This document shows positions 35,281 to 43,728 of a stretch of DNA of 64,000 nucleotides, piece after piece (within the stretch, counting starts at the first letter, position 1; the number at the start of each line of letters is the position of its first letter). The notes under the pieces are model-generated. The model was not told the DNA's origin. It made no database searches and worked only from the letters and a program-made list of their open reading frames with translations. Source of the stretch: Larkinella terrae. GTDB lineage: Bacteria; Bacteroidota; Bacteroidia; Cytophagales; Spirosomataceae. The stretch spans positions 186,001-250,000 of the forward strand of contig NZ_WJXZ01000012.1 in the NCBI RefSeq assembly GCF_009668025.1, written 5' to 3'. The translations under genes were made by a program, and so were the position numbers.

Positions 35281-35577
35281 CTAGCTCAGTTTCTGCCCGA
35301 TTTTCATGGCAAGCGCCATATCTCCCTGGACTTTCAGTTTACCAAACATAAAAGCCGTCATCGGGTTCAGTTCGCCGGTTCCTAATTTCTGTAAATCGCT
35401 CAGGGAGACTTTAATGGTACAATCAGCTTCCGCATCCTCGTTGGAAACAACGGCCGGGGTTTGTCGGCCATCGATATAAATACTGCCCTGATCCGTAGCC
35501 AGTTTAACGGTTGCGTCAAACCCGCTGTCGGTGCCGATCCGTCGGCGAATCTGTTCCGTGAAATCCTGTAAATTCAT
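35281..35577 (-). CDS. SCP2 sterol-binding domain protein
   Basis: A 98-residue single-domain protein. DATVKLATDQGSIYIDG and CTIKVSLSDLQKLGTGELNP, followed by AFMFGKLKVQGDMALAMK, match the SCP2 fold, a hydrophobic pocket that binds lipids or acyl-CoAs. It stands alone, 50 bp upstream of the start of the Gfo/Idh/MocA gene on the same strand, and may share its transcript. Confidence 0.9.
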   Translation of the reverse strand: MNLQDFTEQIRRRIGTDSGFDATVKLATDQGSIYIDGRQTPAVVSNEDAEADCTIKVSLSDLQKLGTGELNPMTAFMFGKLKVQGDMALAMKIGQKLS

Positions 35578-36013
35578 ACTCTGTGGTTTGTTGTAGACCC
35601 AAAATAGGACAATTACCGCTAAAACTAGGCGGTTTTTTCGTTAAAAGTATACAGAATCCCGAAAAAATTAGTAAGTTCAAACCCGTTAATTAGCGCCTGA
35701 ACTAATCTGAATTTTTCTGTACTGATGGAACGGTCTTCCACCGCTTTGGTTTACTTAACGGTAAACCAAATTCCTGCATTTCTGACAATTCTGTGTATAT
35801 TTACCTTCTCATTCTATTCCATCAGCATAGAAGATAAGCGCCCAACGTCTTCACCGACTGTCGTTACCAGTTTAGTTTGCCGGGAGGTTCTTACAAATAC
35901 GCAGGAGCAGATCCAGAACCGGAGTATTCGAAATTTGCCGACTGAGTCAGGTCCTCACTGTGTCTGATAACTAACGCATAACGATCCGGTTACTGTCAAA
36001 AAACGTGTAAAGA
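35578..36013 (+). other. 436-bp gap with one doubtful small frame
   Basis: An 80-codon frame at 35725-35967 (ATG start) would encode a small protein with one strongly hydrophobic segment near residues 9-33 and a polar tail. Its base composition is more AT-rich than the neighbours, and no family is recognised. It could be a small membrane protein or chance. The rest of the gap should contain the promoters of the SCP2 and sigma-factor genes. Confidence 0.3.
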
Positions 36014-36556
36014 ATGCAGGCTGAACAAACACTTCTCCGACAACTACGGAACGCCGACCCGACTGCTTTTCGCCGGGTTTACGACCGGTATGTTCAACGG
36101 ATTTATTATTTTACAGTAAGCTTTCTTAAATCGCCGGAAGCCGCCCAGCAAATCGTACGCGATGTGTTTACCACTCTTTGGGAGCGCCGGAGCACGCTTG
36201 ACGAAGATATTCCCCTGAATGGCTATTTATTTACGATGACCTATGGATTGGTGCTGTCGGCTTTTCGCGAGCGGCACAGCCAGTGTCAGCCGCAGGAAAT
36301 TCTGCAACGCTTAACCACGCAATCGGGCACCGACACCGAGGAACAGGTGCTGTATCAGGAACTGGAACTGCTGTATCAACAGGCGGTTGCCCAACTTCCC
36401 CCGCGCCGTCGCGAAATCTACCTGCTCAGCCGCCACGAGGGCTATACTTCCCAGCAGATTGCGGATCGCATGAACCTGTCAACCCGAACCATCGAAGAGC
36501 ACCTGGCCCAATCCTACGATACCTTAGGCACTTATTTTCAACGACATACGTATTAA
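36014..36556 (+). CDS. ECF-type RNA polymerase sigma factor
   Basis: A 180-residue sigma-70 family protein of the Bacteroidota FecI-like group. Region 2 spans about residues 14-80 (FRRVYDRYVQRIYYF, VFTTLWERR) and region 4 about 120-170 (LPPRRREIYLLSRHEGYTS, then IADRMNLSTRTIEEHL). It should direct transcription of a small regulon when released by its partner. The FecR-like gene follows 48 bp downstream. There is no SusC/TonB receptor gene next to the pair, which is unusual. Confidence 0.94.
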   Translation: MQAEQTLLRQLRNADPTAFRRVYDRYVQRIYYFTVSFLKSPEAAQQIVRDVFTTLWERRSTLDEDIPLNGYLFTMTYGLVLSAFRERHSQCQPQEILQRLTTQSGTDTEEQVLYQELELLYQQAVAQLPPRRREIYLLSRHEGYTSQQIADRMNLSTRTIEEHLAQSYDTLGTYFQRHTY

Positions 36557-36601
36557 TTGAGCGAATGAGCGGTTTCCGTCCAATCACTCAATCACTCAAT
36601 T
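36555..36601. repeat. short inverted repeat between sigma and FecR genes
   Basis: AATTGAGCGAATGAG (36555-36569) and CTCAATCACTCAATT (36587-36601) are reverse complements with two mismatches. The arms use GAG/CTC words 7-8 bp apart and resemble the heptad class. The element overlaps the last two bases of the sigma stop codon and ends 3 bp before the FecR start. Confidence 0.5.
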
Positions 36602-36604
36602 AGA

Positions 36605-37384
36605 ATGGAGGAATTGCTGGTTAAATACGTCCGGAACGAGTGCAGCCCCGAAGAAGAACAGTGGGTGATTGGCTGGTTGCAGAATCCGGACAATGAATCA
36701 CGGCTGCGCGGACTGATGCGGAAGCAGTGGAGTAATCCATCGGTTTCCGGGGTCGAGTCGCCCGATTGGCAGCAAATGTGGTTAGGAATCACCCGGCAAT
36801 CCAAAGATTTACCCGCCGAGCCCGAACCTCCGCTGTACCGTACGGTATGGCGGCAGATCGCCCGAATTGCCGTCTGGATCGGTTGCATCATCATTTTTGG
36901 GCTCAGCATCCGGTTTCTGCGCGAAGCCCAACTACCCGCCAATGTCATTTACCAATCCGGAGCCGACCAGTATATGCGGGTGGAATTGACCGACCGTTCG
37001 GCGGTTATCCTGAATAAAAATTCAAAATTAATCGTTTCCTCCGACTGGTCGGGGCCAAATCGTCGCATCTGGCTGGAAGGCGAAGCCGTCGTGTTGGTTG
37101 CCGAACAACCCATCGGTTTTCGGTTGTCCATTCATACCGCCGACCACGTGGTCACAGAAGCCCAGAAAGCCCGGATTTACGTCAAAAATCAAAATAAAAA
37201 GATTCGGGTCGTTGTCGAACAAGGACAGGCCAACTTCATCATCTATTACGCGGGGATGCTGGGCGAAATGAAAAAATACGCGCTGCAACCGGGCGGAATG
37301 GCGGAATACACCGAAAAATCGACCCAACTCATCCGGCGACAGGTTAACCCGCAGGCCTACACCTCCTGGGCAAGAAATGAGTGA
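36605..37384 (+). CDS. FecR family anti-sigma factor
   Basis: A 259-residue protein. The cytoplasmic N-terminus (about 1-78) opens with LLVKYVRNECSPEEEQWVIG, the usual sigma-binding start; one membrane segment follows (about 80-101, AVWIGCIIIFGLSIRFL), then a periplasmic FecR domain with LTDRSAVILNKNSKLIV and a DHVVTEAQKARIYV segment. It should hold the upstream sigma factor until a periplasmic signal arrives. Short for the family (usually about 320), and the C-terminal receptor-contact domain seems reduced. Confidence 0.92.
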   Translation: MEELLVKYVRNECSPEEEQWVIGWLQNPDNESRLRGLMRKQWSNPSVSGVESPDWQQMWLGITRQSKDLPAEPEPPLYRTVWRQIARIAVWIGCIIIFGLSIRFLREAQLPANVIYQSGADQYMRVELTDRSAVILNKNSKLIVSSDWSGPNRRIWLEGEAVVLVAEQPIGFRLSIHTADHVVTEAQKARIYVKNQNKKIRVVVEQGQANFIIYYAGMLGEMKKYALQPGGMAEYTEKSTQLIRRQVNPQAYTSWARNE

Positions 37385-37448
37385 AGGAATGAATAGGTTA
37401 CGGTTTCGCTGGTAACCCCTTATTCACTCCTCCCTGCTCTCATTCCTT
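37379..37448. repeat. weak heptad-like inverted repeat
   Basis: GAGTGAAGGAATGAATAGG on the left and matching CCTTATTCACTC...CATTCC words on the right form an imperfect hairpin between the convergent FecR gene and the small secreted-protein gene. The 7-bp phasing can be drawn but is weaker than at the other loci. Confidence 0.4.
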
Positions 37449-37454
37449 TATTTT

Positions 37455-37880
37455 TTACATTCCCGTTGGCGGTTCGGCAACCGGAACCACGGTCAGCAGC
37501 CGCTGCGTTGTCCGTTGTTGAATACCCGCCGTTTTTAACTGGAATGATTTTTCGACGGTTTCTTTCCCGTTCGTGATCTGAAAGGTATACGAGCCATCGG
37601 TCATTTCGCTCATATCGAACCGCTGACGGTATTTATCCAGGTGCCGGGGCATGCTTCCCGCATAGACGATGTGGTTGTCTTTATCGCGCAGCCGAACGAC
37701 GATTTTGCTTTTTGGATCGTTGTTCTGGATGTTCACCCATACTTTCAGGGGATTTGCCGATGGATAGGTAGCGACCTGGAAGGGTTTGTTTTCAGGCGCC
37801 GATTGTGCAAAAGAAGTCGTTCCAATCAAGAGAAGGGCACCCAGAAGCAGGGCACTTGCGGTGCGGGCAATCGTTTTCAT
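37455..37880 (-). CDS. small secreted beta-sandwich-like protein
   Basis: A 141-residue protein with a clear signal peptide (residues 1-26, ending TTSFAQS) and one predicted beta-sandwich domain: LKVWVNIQNND, VVRLRDKDNHIVYAGS and MSEMTDGSYTFQI. The strand pattern matches the 124-residue protein at 25277-25651, so they are probably paralogues. A Pro-rich tail follows. Function unknown; possibly a surface or periplasmic accessory protein. Monocistronic. Confidence 0.72.
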   Translation of the reverse strand: MKTIARTASALLLGALLLIGTTSFAQSAPENKPFQVATYPSANPLKVWVNIQNNDPKSKIVVRLRDKDNHIVYAGSMPRHLDKYRQRFDMSEMTDGSYTFQITNGKETVEKSFQLKTAGIQQRTTQRLLTVVPVAEPPTGM

Positions 37881-37989
37881 GGTGTTTAACAGGTTTGTTG
37901 TTTACTGTTCAGATTCACCAGAAAGAGGTAAGAGCCCCACCGCCGAAACGGCGAATTGGGAGAAAAGGCAGAAAAAAAGGATAAACGGG

Positions 37990-38052
37990 ACTATGATTAC
38001 AGTGATGGTTATGATAGCCTATGATTATCATAACCATCACTGTAATCATAGT
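37990..38052. repeat. perfect 26-bp inverted repeat abutting an MFS gene
   Basis: 37990-38015 and 38027-38052 are perfect reverse complements around an 11-nt loop. TGAT recurs every 9-10 bp inside the arm and loop. It lies immediately after the stop codon of the MFS gene (38053-38055 on the minus strand). No T-run follows, so it is at best an unusual terminator or an mRNA 3'-end stabiliser. Confidence 0.9.
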
Positions 38053-39288
38053 TCAGGGTTCCGTGTAATTGAGGTCCTTCCCGTACGTCTCGTCCAATGT
38101 GAGTAACGACCAGAAACTGATGACAAAGCAAATAGCGCCGACAAGGGCTGCCGCCTGGATGACGCCGAAAGATACCTTGAGCGCCTGGAAAAGCGGAATG
38201 GTTAACAGGGTTGTGGCCCGAACGTTGTTGGCGATGGACGTGGTGGCGGTGGCCCGCAGGTTGGTGCCGAAATGTTCAGCCGAAACCGTCAGGAACAGGG
38301 CAATATAGCCAATGGAAAAACCGAGGCCGACGCAAACCGCGTAGAAAACCGGGATTGAGGAAATACCGGCAAACAAATAAACCGCTACAAAGACCAGATT
38401 CATCGCCATCAGCGCCCCGATGGCCTGCCGCCGGGAATGAAACCACTGGCTGAGCGGGCCGCTGACCAGATCGCCGACCGCCATACCAATATACGTAAAC
38501 ATCACCACCCGGCCCGGCGCAATGGGTTCGGCAATGCCCAGCGCCTTGCCAAATTCGTTGCTGAACGTGGCCAGAATGCCAATGACAAAATACGTCGGAA
38601 CGGCCAGGCCCATGCAGCGGAGATAGGTCAAAAAACGTTTTCTGTTGGAAAACAGCGACCAGAAGTTGCCGCGCTGCACGGTTTGTTCCTTGATTTTCAG
38701 AAACATACCCGATTCAAAAACCGATACACGCAACAGCAGTAGCAGCAATCCCAAACCGCCACCGATGAAATAGGTAGTCCGCCAGTCAAACAGCACTACC
38801 GTAAAATAAGCGACAACGGCCCCAAACAGGCCCACACCGGCAATCAGCGAGGTTCCGTAACCACGGAGTTCTTTCGGCAAAATTTCGGAAACGAGCGTGA
38901 TGCCCGCGCCCAGCTCGCCCGCCAGCCCCAGGCCAGCCACGAAACGCAAAACCGCATAGATGTTAGCGTCCTGCACAAAACCGCAGGCAATGTTAGCTAC
39001 GGAATACGTAATAATAGAGCCGAATAATACCGAAAGCCGCCCGCGTTTATCGCCCAGAATGCCCCACAAAATACCGCCAATGAGCAGACCAGCCTGTTGC
39101 CAGTTCAAAACCGTACCACCAACCACCGACACCTGTTTTTCGTCCAGACCCAGATCCTTCAGGCTGGGAACGCGTACGATGTTGAACAACAGCAAATCGT
39201 AGACATCCACGAAATAGCCCAAAGCGGCCACAATAACCGGCAAGGTGAACAGCGGACGATACGATACGGAAGGAGAAGCAGAAGTCAT
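38053..39288 (-). CDS. MFS transporter (metabolite:H+ symporter type)
   Basis: A 411-residue protein with about 12 membrane segments. The loop motif GDKRGRLSVLFGS is the classic MFS motif A; FVAGLGLAGELGAGI and LPKELRGYGTSLIAGVG fit the sugar-porter/aromatic-acid:H+ symporter branch. The substrate is likely an organic acid or sugar acid; not determinable. It is the second of two tandem paralogues, separated by a heptad repeat element. Confidence 0.9.
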   Translation of the reverse strand: MTSASPSVSYRPLFTLPVIVAALGYFVDVYDLLLFNIVRVPSLKDLGLDEKQVSVVGGTVLNWQQAGLLIGGILWGILGDKRGRLSVLFGSIITYSVANIACGFVQDANIYAVLRFVAGLGLAGELGAGITLVSEILPKELRGYGTSLIAGVGLFGAVVAYFTVVLFDWRTTYFIGGGLGLLLLLLRVSVFESGMFLKIKEQTVQRGNFWSLFSNRKRFLTYLRCMGLAVPTYFVIGILATFSNEFGKALGIAEPIAPGRVVMFTYIGMAVGDLVSGPLSQWFHSRRQAIGALMAMNLVFVAVYLFAGISSIPVFYAVCVGLGFSIGYIALFLTVSAEHFGTNLRATATTSIANNVRATTLLTIPLFQALKVSFGVIQAAALVGAICFVISFWSLLTLDETYGKDLNYTEP

Positions 39289-39335
39289 ACGAGAAGAAAT
39301 GGCGTTCTTGAAATGGCAGGTAAATTCTAGTAAAG

Positions 39336-39425
39336 AATGATAAATGTAGAATATTGAATGTAAAAGTAGCTAGGCGCTTCTGAAACCCTCTTACATTCAG
39401 CATTTTACATTTATCATTTAAAATT
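39336..39425. repeat. heptad-phased inverted repeat between tandem MFS genes
   Basis: The left arm has AATG at 39336, 39343 and 39357 with AATA at 39350. The right arm has CATT at 39394, 39401, 39408 and 39415 and AATT at 39422, all exactly 7 bp apart. 39336-39363 pairs with 39391-39418 with a few mismatches. Both flanking genes run leftward, so the element is intergenic within a same-strand pair. Confidence 0.88.
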
Positions 39426-39435
39426 CCCTACCTCC

Positions 39436-40701
39436 TCACTCCTCCAGGTAATTCAGGTCTTTGCCGTGCGTTTCGGGAATGGTCAGAATGGAGTAAAAGC
39501 CAATGGCGAAGCAGAGTAGCCCGACGGCAACTCCGGCATTGATAACCGCCAGCGAAGGTTTGAAATAAGCGTAGAGGCTCGTCATCAGAATAACCGTTCC
39601 GCGCACCATGTTGGGCACAGTCGTGGCGGCAGTGGCCCGCAGGTTCGTTCCAAACTGTTCGGCACCGATGGTAACAAACATGGCCCAGTAACCAATGCCA
39701 AAGCCCATTGCCAGAAAATACATGTATAGACTCGTGACGGTTTTTGGCGTCACATAGACGTAGATCAGGCTGACAAGCAGCGTAAAACCCATCAACAGAG
39801 CGACGGCTTTTTTACGAGATTCCAAGCCTTGACTGATCAAACCACTCGCTAAGTCACCGATGGCAAGGCCGATGTAACACCACATGATGGTCAGACCCGG
39901 TTTGACGGGTTCGGCAATGCCGAATGCTTTTCCGAACTCGTTGCTGAACGTCGCCAGAATGCCGATGACGAACCAGGTAGGCAGACCGATTCCGATGCAT
40001 TTCATGTAGCGCGAAAACCGCTCCCAATTGGTAAAAAAGGCGAAGAAATTTCCTTTCTGAACGTGTTTCTGCTCTGACACTTCCGTAAACATTCCGGATT
40101 CGATGACCCCAATCCGGAGCAGCAACAGGCCAATTCCCATCGCTCCGCCGATCAGAAAAGCGTTCTGCCAGTTGAATAATTCGACGGTGAAATAGGCCAC
40201 AACCGCCCCAAACAGGCCGATTCCGGCCACGAGCGAAGTGCCGATGGCCCGCAGTTGTTTCGGCAATACTTCGGAAACGAGTGTGATGCCCGCGCCCAGT
40301 TCGCCCGCCAGCCCGACACCGGCAACAAACCGCATGGCTGCGTAATAATCGACCGGATTCATGAAGGTGACGCGATCAATAAAACCGCAGGCAATGTTGG
40401 CAATGGAATAGGTGATGATGGAACCGAAGAGCACCGAAAGTCGCCCGCGTTTGTCGCCCAAAACGCCCCACAAAATACCGCCAATGAGCAAACCGCCCAT
40501 TTGCCAGTTCAGAATAGTGGCGCCAACGTTGGAAATTTGCTCGTCGTTCAGCCCCAGATCTTTCAGGCTGGGAACGCGAACAATACCAAACAGGAGCAGA
40601 TCGTAGATGTCGACAAAGTAGCCCAAAGCGGCCACAATGACGGGCAAGCCAAATAAAGATTTATACGAAAGTTTCGGCGGGGGAGGAATAGTTGACTGCA
40701 T
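39436..40701 (-). CDS. MFS transporter, paralogue of the downstream gene
   Basis: A 421-residue protein with about 12 membrane segments. It aligns along its whole length with its neighbour: LPVIVAALGYFVD, IVRVPSLKDLGL, GGILWGVLGDKRGRLSVLFG and ending TIPETHGKDLNYLEE (compare LDETYGKDLNYTEP). It is a recent tandem duplicate by that likeness. The two may differ in substrate or expression. The substrate class (organic or sugar acid) is inferred from the family only. Confidence 0.9.
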   Translation of the reverse strand: MQSTIPPPPKLSYKSLFGLPVIVAALGYFVDIYDLLLFGIVRVPSLKDLGLNDEQISNVGATILNWQMGGLLIGGILWGVLGDKRGRLSVLFGSIITYSIANIACGFIDRVTFMNPVDYYAAMRFVAGVGLAGELGAGITLVSEVLPKQLRAIGTSLVAGIGLFGAVVAYFTVELFNWQNAFLIGGAMGIGLLLLRIGVIESGMFTEVSEQKHVQKGNFFAFFTNWERFSRYMKCIGIGLPTWFVIGILATFSNEFGKAFGIAEPVKPGLTIMWCYIGLAIGDLASGLISQGLESRKKAVALLMGFTLLVSLIYVYVTPKTVTSLYMYFLAMGFGIGYWAMFVTIGAEQFGTNLRATAATTVPNMVRGTVILMTSLYAYFKPSLAVINAGVAVGLLCFAIGFYSILTIPETHGKDLNYLEE

Positions 40702-40803
40702 TCGTTTGGTAAAAGGATGTTAGGAAAAAATATTACATGGCAAGTTACCGATTTAGCCACATTTGACCAAGTTAATCCGCAAAGGTAGTCAGGACAAGGG
40801 CAT

Positions 40804-41697
40804 TTAAATCGGTTGATAAGAAGTTGATTGCGTTTCGTGACGAATAAAAACCGTCAGGGCGGTGGTCAGTGTCCAGACTTTCAGAAACACCCTTGAAAAA
40901 ATGAGCAATTGCTGAAAAACAAACAAGACCGCAATGCCCGCCCAACCGCTCGTTACGATCAACGATTCAATCAGGAAGTAGATAGCAAAACAAACCGCTC
41001 CTATACTCAGTAACAGCAGATATAATCCGAAAATAAGTCGGAAATGGGCGAACACGAACCGCATGGCCTGCGTGAACGCCAAAAACGCCCGTTTTTCGTC
41101 CCGGCGAAACAGCAGCACTTTGGCGTAATCGCCCGCGCAAAGCAGCAGCAAAACCAAAAAACCAAAGACCAGAAGGCAGCCCAGCAGGAGATAAATGACC
41201 GATTCTTCGTTCGATATTTCGCTCAAACTATAACCGGCTAACGCACCAATGAACAGCCCGATAAAGGCAATGACCAGAATCGCGCTCAACACGCACAGAA
41301 ACAACCGGAAAAACCGGCCGAAGAAGTGAACACAGGCGGGAAAAAACCGGCTCAGTTGAAACGGTTGCCGGATGGGTCCGGAGGGAGAAACCTCCAGCAG
41401 AATACCGCCCGAAAAAAACACGCTGACAACCAGGTAGAAACCGCCCAGCCAGCGCCCAACCGCCAGCAGCGAATCGATCGCCGGGCCGCTGGTGTGTCTG
41501 AAATCGGTGTAAACCGTGTAGTCGAAATGATTCAGTAATTTCAGGTATTCCAGCGAAGAACCCGCTTCGCCCCGGAGCGTCGCATAAGCGGGTAACAACA
41601 CCAGCAAACCCAGCCCGGCATTCATCCAATAAAGCCACCAAACCATCCGCCAAGACCGAATAACCAGGCGAAAGGTGCTAAAAATCAGCATAATCAT
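40804..41697 (-). CDS. integral membrane protein of unknown function
   Basis: A 297-residue protein with about six hydrophobic segments, one long periplasmic or cytoplasmic loop near residues 45-75 and very few charged residues in the core. Phrases such as LRGEAGSSLEYLKLLNHFDY are not tied to a family I know. It starts 29 bp after the M1 peptidase stop on the same strand and probably ends an operon of DUF2911 protein, peptidase and this protein. Confidence 0.7.
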   Translation of the reverse strand: MIMLIFSTFRLVIRSWRMVWWLYWMNAGLGLLVLLPAYATLRGEAGSSLEYLKLLNHFDYTVYTDFRHTSGPAIDSLLAVGRWLGGFYLVVSVFFSGGILLEVSPSGPIRQPFQLSRFFPACVHFFGRFFRLFLCVLSAILVIAFIGLFIGALAGYSLSEISNEESVIYLLLGCLLVFGFLVLLLLCAGDYAKVLLFRRDEKRAFLAFTQAMRFVFAHFRLIFGLYLLLLSIGAVCFAIYFLIESLIVTSGWAGIAVLFVFQQLLIFSRVFLKVWTLTTALTVFIRHETQSTSYQPI

Positions 41698-41726
41698 TCA
41701 AACATCCATCGTTCATCTTTCCAATA

Positions 41727-43682
41727 TCAAACCAGCCACGTCAGCCATTGCATCCAGTTTTGCACCCAGAACATCAGCTTAGCCGCATACTTAGCCGCCG
41801 GACTGCGGGGCGGGTGAACCGCAAAGCTGTTGTTGTTCAGGTTGATATCGATGTATATTTTTTGTTGCGGATCAATCCGGGCCCATTCGGCGCGGGTCTG
41901 CTGCGTGACGGTAAAGGTGTGGGAGCGAGCCTTGCCATCCCAGTGCAGAAGCTGTTCGTTTCCATCCCCGAAATGCACCAGCACCTCGACCGGCAGTTGG
42001 GCGTCGCCCTTGCGGTAAACCGTCACCGCCGACTGATAGCCACTCCCCTGCCGGACGCTGGTAACCGAATGTAGTTCATAATCACAAACCTGGCTACCGT
42101 ACAAAACCTGATCGAAAAACCAGTTCATGTTCGAGCCAAACCGGTTGCCGTGTCGTTTGGTAACCACCTCATTGACAATGGCAATGAAATTTTTGGCGTT
42201 GGGATGTTTGAATTTCCAGCGTTCAAAATACGTCCGCATGATTTCGTCCATCACCGACCGACCCACCAAGCCGTCGAGCGTCCGCATCCAGGTGGCCGGT
42301 TTGAAATAAACCAGTTCGCCGTAGTAGTCATCAGGTAATTGCCAGACGTTGTTGAAAGAGGGCGCAATCGCCGGAAAATCGAGGTGAACATAGAAATTAC
42401 GGGACAATTCGAGGTTGCCGACCCGGTAGCCAAGCAGTTCCACGATCGACGATTTCGGGCCGTAGGTTTCGTCCATGATCCGGCCTTCGTAATACTGGTT
42501 GAACCCCTCATCCATCCAGGCTTCTTCAAACTCATTGGTCGCCAGCAACTGCATAAAGTACTGATGGCCAAACTCGTGAATCGTTACCTGCTCCGGCAAC
42601 CGAAGGGTCGGGGGCATTCCCCAGCTCGTTCCGGCGGTGATGAACGTCGGGTATTCCATGCCCGCTGCGCCCATCGCCCAAACGGGCGGATCGACGATGG
42701 TCAGCGTTGTAAACGGATACCGGCCCAGGTGTTTGTCAAAGTAAGCCAAAGCGGTTTTGGCGGCTTCGATGTGTCGTTTGGCCTGACTCGCGTGTTCGGG
42801 CTGCATCAGTGCGCGGATGGCAACGTGTCGCCAGCGATCGTCGAAAATCTCGAAATCCGGGGACGCCGTACAGGCAAAATCAACCACATCTTCGGCGTGC
42901 CAGCGGAGTGTTTTGGTACCGTTCGGATTCTGTCGCTCACTTTTCAGCAAACCGGTTGCCCCGATGCGGAAATTTTTGGGCGTCGTGATGGCCACATCAT
43001 AAACCCCATAATCCGCGTAAAACTCCGAATGGGCGTGAAACTGATGGCAATTCCATTGACCGCTGGTGGCATACCGGGTTCCGGCCGGTTCGTAGACCCC
43101 AATTTTGGGAAACCATTGCGCCACCAGAAAAAAGTCGCGGCTGTAGCCCGTACGGGCAAAAATCTGGGGAAGTTTGGCTTGAAAGGTAATGTCGAGCGTA
43201 ATGCTCTGACCGGGTGCCAGGGGCTGGCTGAGCGGTACGCGAATGACGGTTCGGTCGTCGGAATTGGCATCGTCGGGCTGAAAAAACCGGTATTTGCCCG
43301 TCAGATTCTCCGCTGCGCCCGATGGTCCGGCGCGGGTTTTCAGCGACAGAATATCAATCTGCCCGTACGATTCCGGATTATCCCGATCGATAAAGTCGCC
43401 CCGCAACTGCCCGCCCGACTCGCGCATGAATGTCGACTGATCGTTTCGAAAGGCGTTCAGGTACAAATGAAACTGTAACTCCCGAATGACGTCGTTCGAG
43501 GAATTTTTCCAAACCAGCGTCTCCTTCCCCTCCAGCCGCTTCGTTTCCGTATTCAACTGAACCTCAATCTGATAATTCGCAATTCGCGGACTGAACGGCA
43601 CCGACTGCGCCGACGCAATCCGGACGAAAAGAATCAGGAGCAGAGGGCAAAGGGCAGGGGGCAGAGGGTGTGGGGTCACCAT
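41727..43682 (-). CDS. M1 family metallopeptidase (aminopeptidase N-like)
   Basis: A 651-residue secreted zinc peptidase. The gluzincin site is HEFGH with the third ligand in EEAWMDEGFNQYYEG. The exopeptidase motif is AMGAAGMEYP, close to the canonical GAMEN region but altered. A beta-rich N-terminal domain precedes it (YQIEVQLNTETKRLEGKETL). I use the ATG at 43682, because the open frame upstream to 44129 is antisense-like sequence overlapping the DUF2911 gene. The signal peptide VTPHPLPPALCPLLLILF is encoded largely by an arm of a heptad repeat. Confidence 0.88.
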   Translation of the reverse strand: MVTPHPLPPALCPLLLILFVRIASAQSVPFSPRIANYQIEVQLNTETKRLEGKETLVWKNSSNDVIRELQFHLYLNAFRNDQSTFMRESGGQLRGDFIDRDNPESYGQIDILSLKTRAGPSGAAENLTGKYRFFQPDDANSDDRTVIRVPLSQPLAPGQSITLDITFQAKLPQIFARTGYSRDFFLVAQWFPKIGVYEPAGTRYATSGQWNCHQFHAHSEFYADYGVYDVAITTPKNFRIGATGLLKSERQNPNGTKTLRWHAEDVVDFACTASPDFEIFDDRWRHVAIRALMQPEHASQAKRHIEAAKTALAYFDKHLGRYPFTTLTIVDPPVWAMGAAGMEYPTFITAGTSWGMPPTLRLPEQVTIHEFGHQYFMQLLATNEFEEAWMDEGFNQYYEGRIMDETYGPKSSIVELLGYRVGNLELSRNFYVHLDFPAIAPSFNNVWQLPDDYYGELVYFKPATWMRTLDGLVGRSVMDEIMRTYFERWKFKHPNAKNFIAIVNEVVTKRHGNRFGSNMNWFFDQVLYGSQVCDYELHSVTSVRQGSGYQSAVTVYRKGDAQLPVEVLVHFGDGNEQLLHWDGKARSHTFTVTQQTRAEWARIDPQQKIYIDINLNNNSFAVHPPRSPAAKYAAKLMFWVQNWMQWLTWLV

Positions 43683-43725
43683 TTTACCCTCTGCCCCTTG
43701 CCCCATGCCCCACACCCTCTGCAAA
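43640..43725. repeat. heptad-phased inverted repeat overlapping a signal-peptide coding region
   Basis: The left arm splits into GCAGAGG, GCAAAGG, GCAGGGG, GCAGAGG and GTGTGGG from 43640; the right arm into CTGCCCC, TTGCCCC, ATGCCCC, ACACCCT and CTGCAAA from 43691. 43661-43675 and 43708-43722 form a perfect 15-bp inverted repeat. The left arm lies inside the M1 peptidase gene (codons 2-14) and the loop contains its start codon. Confidence 0.9.
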
Positions 43726-43728
43726 CCC

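Noticed and set aside
42339-43478. 379-codon plus-strand frame opposite the M1 peptidase
   Set aside because: Antisense frame of a well supported gene; composition reflects the high GC third positions and shows no family motif.
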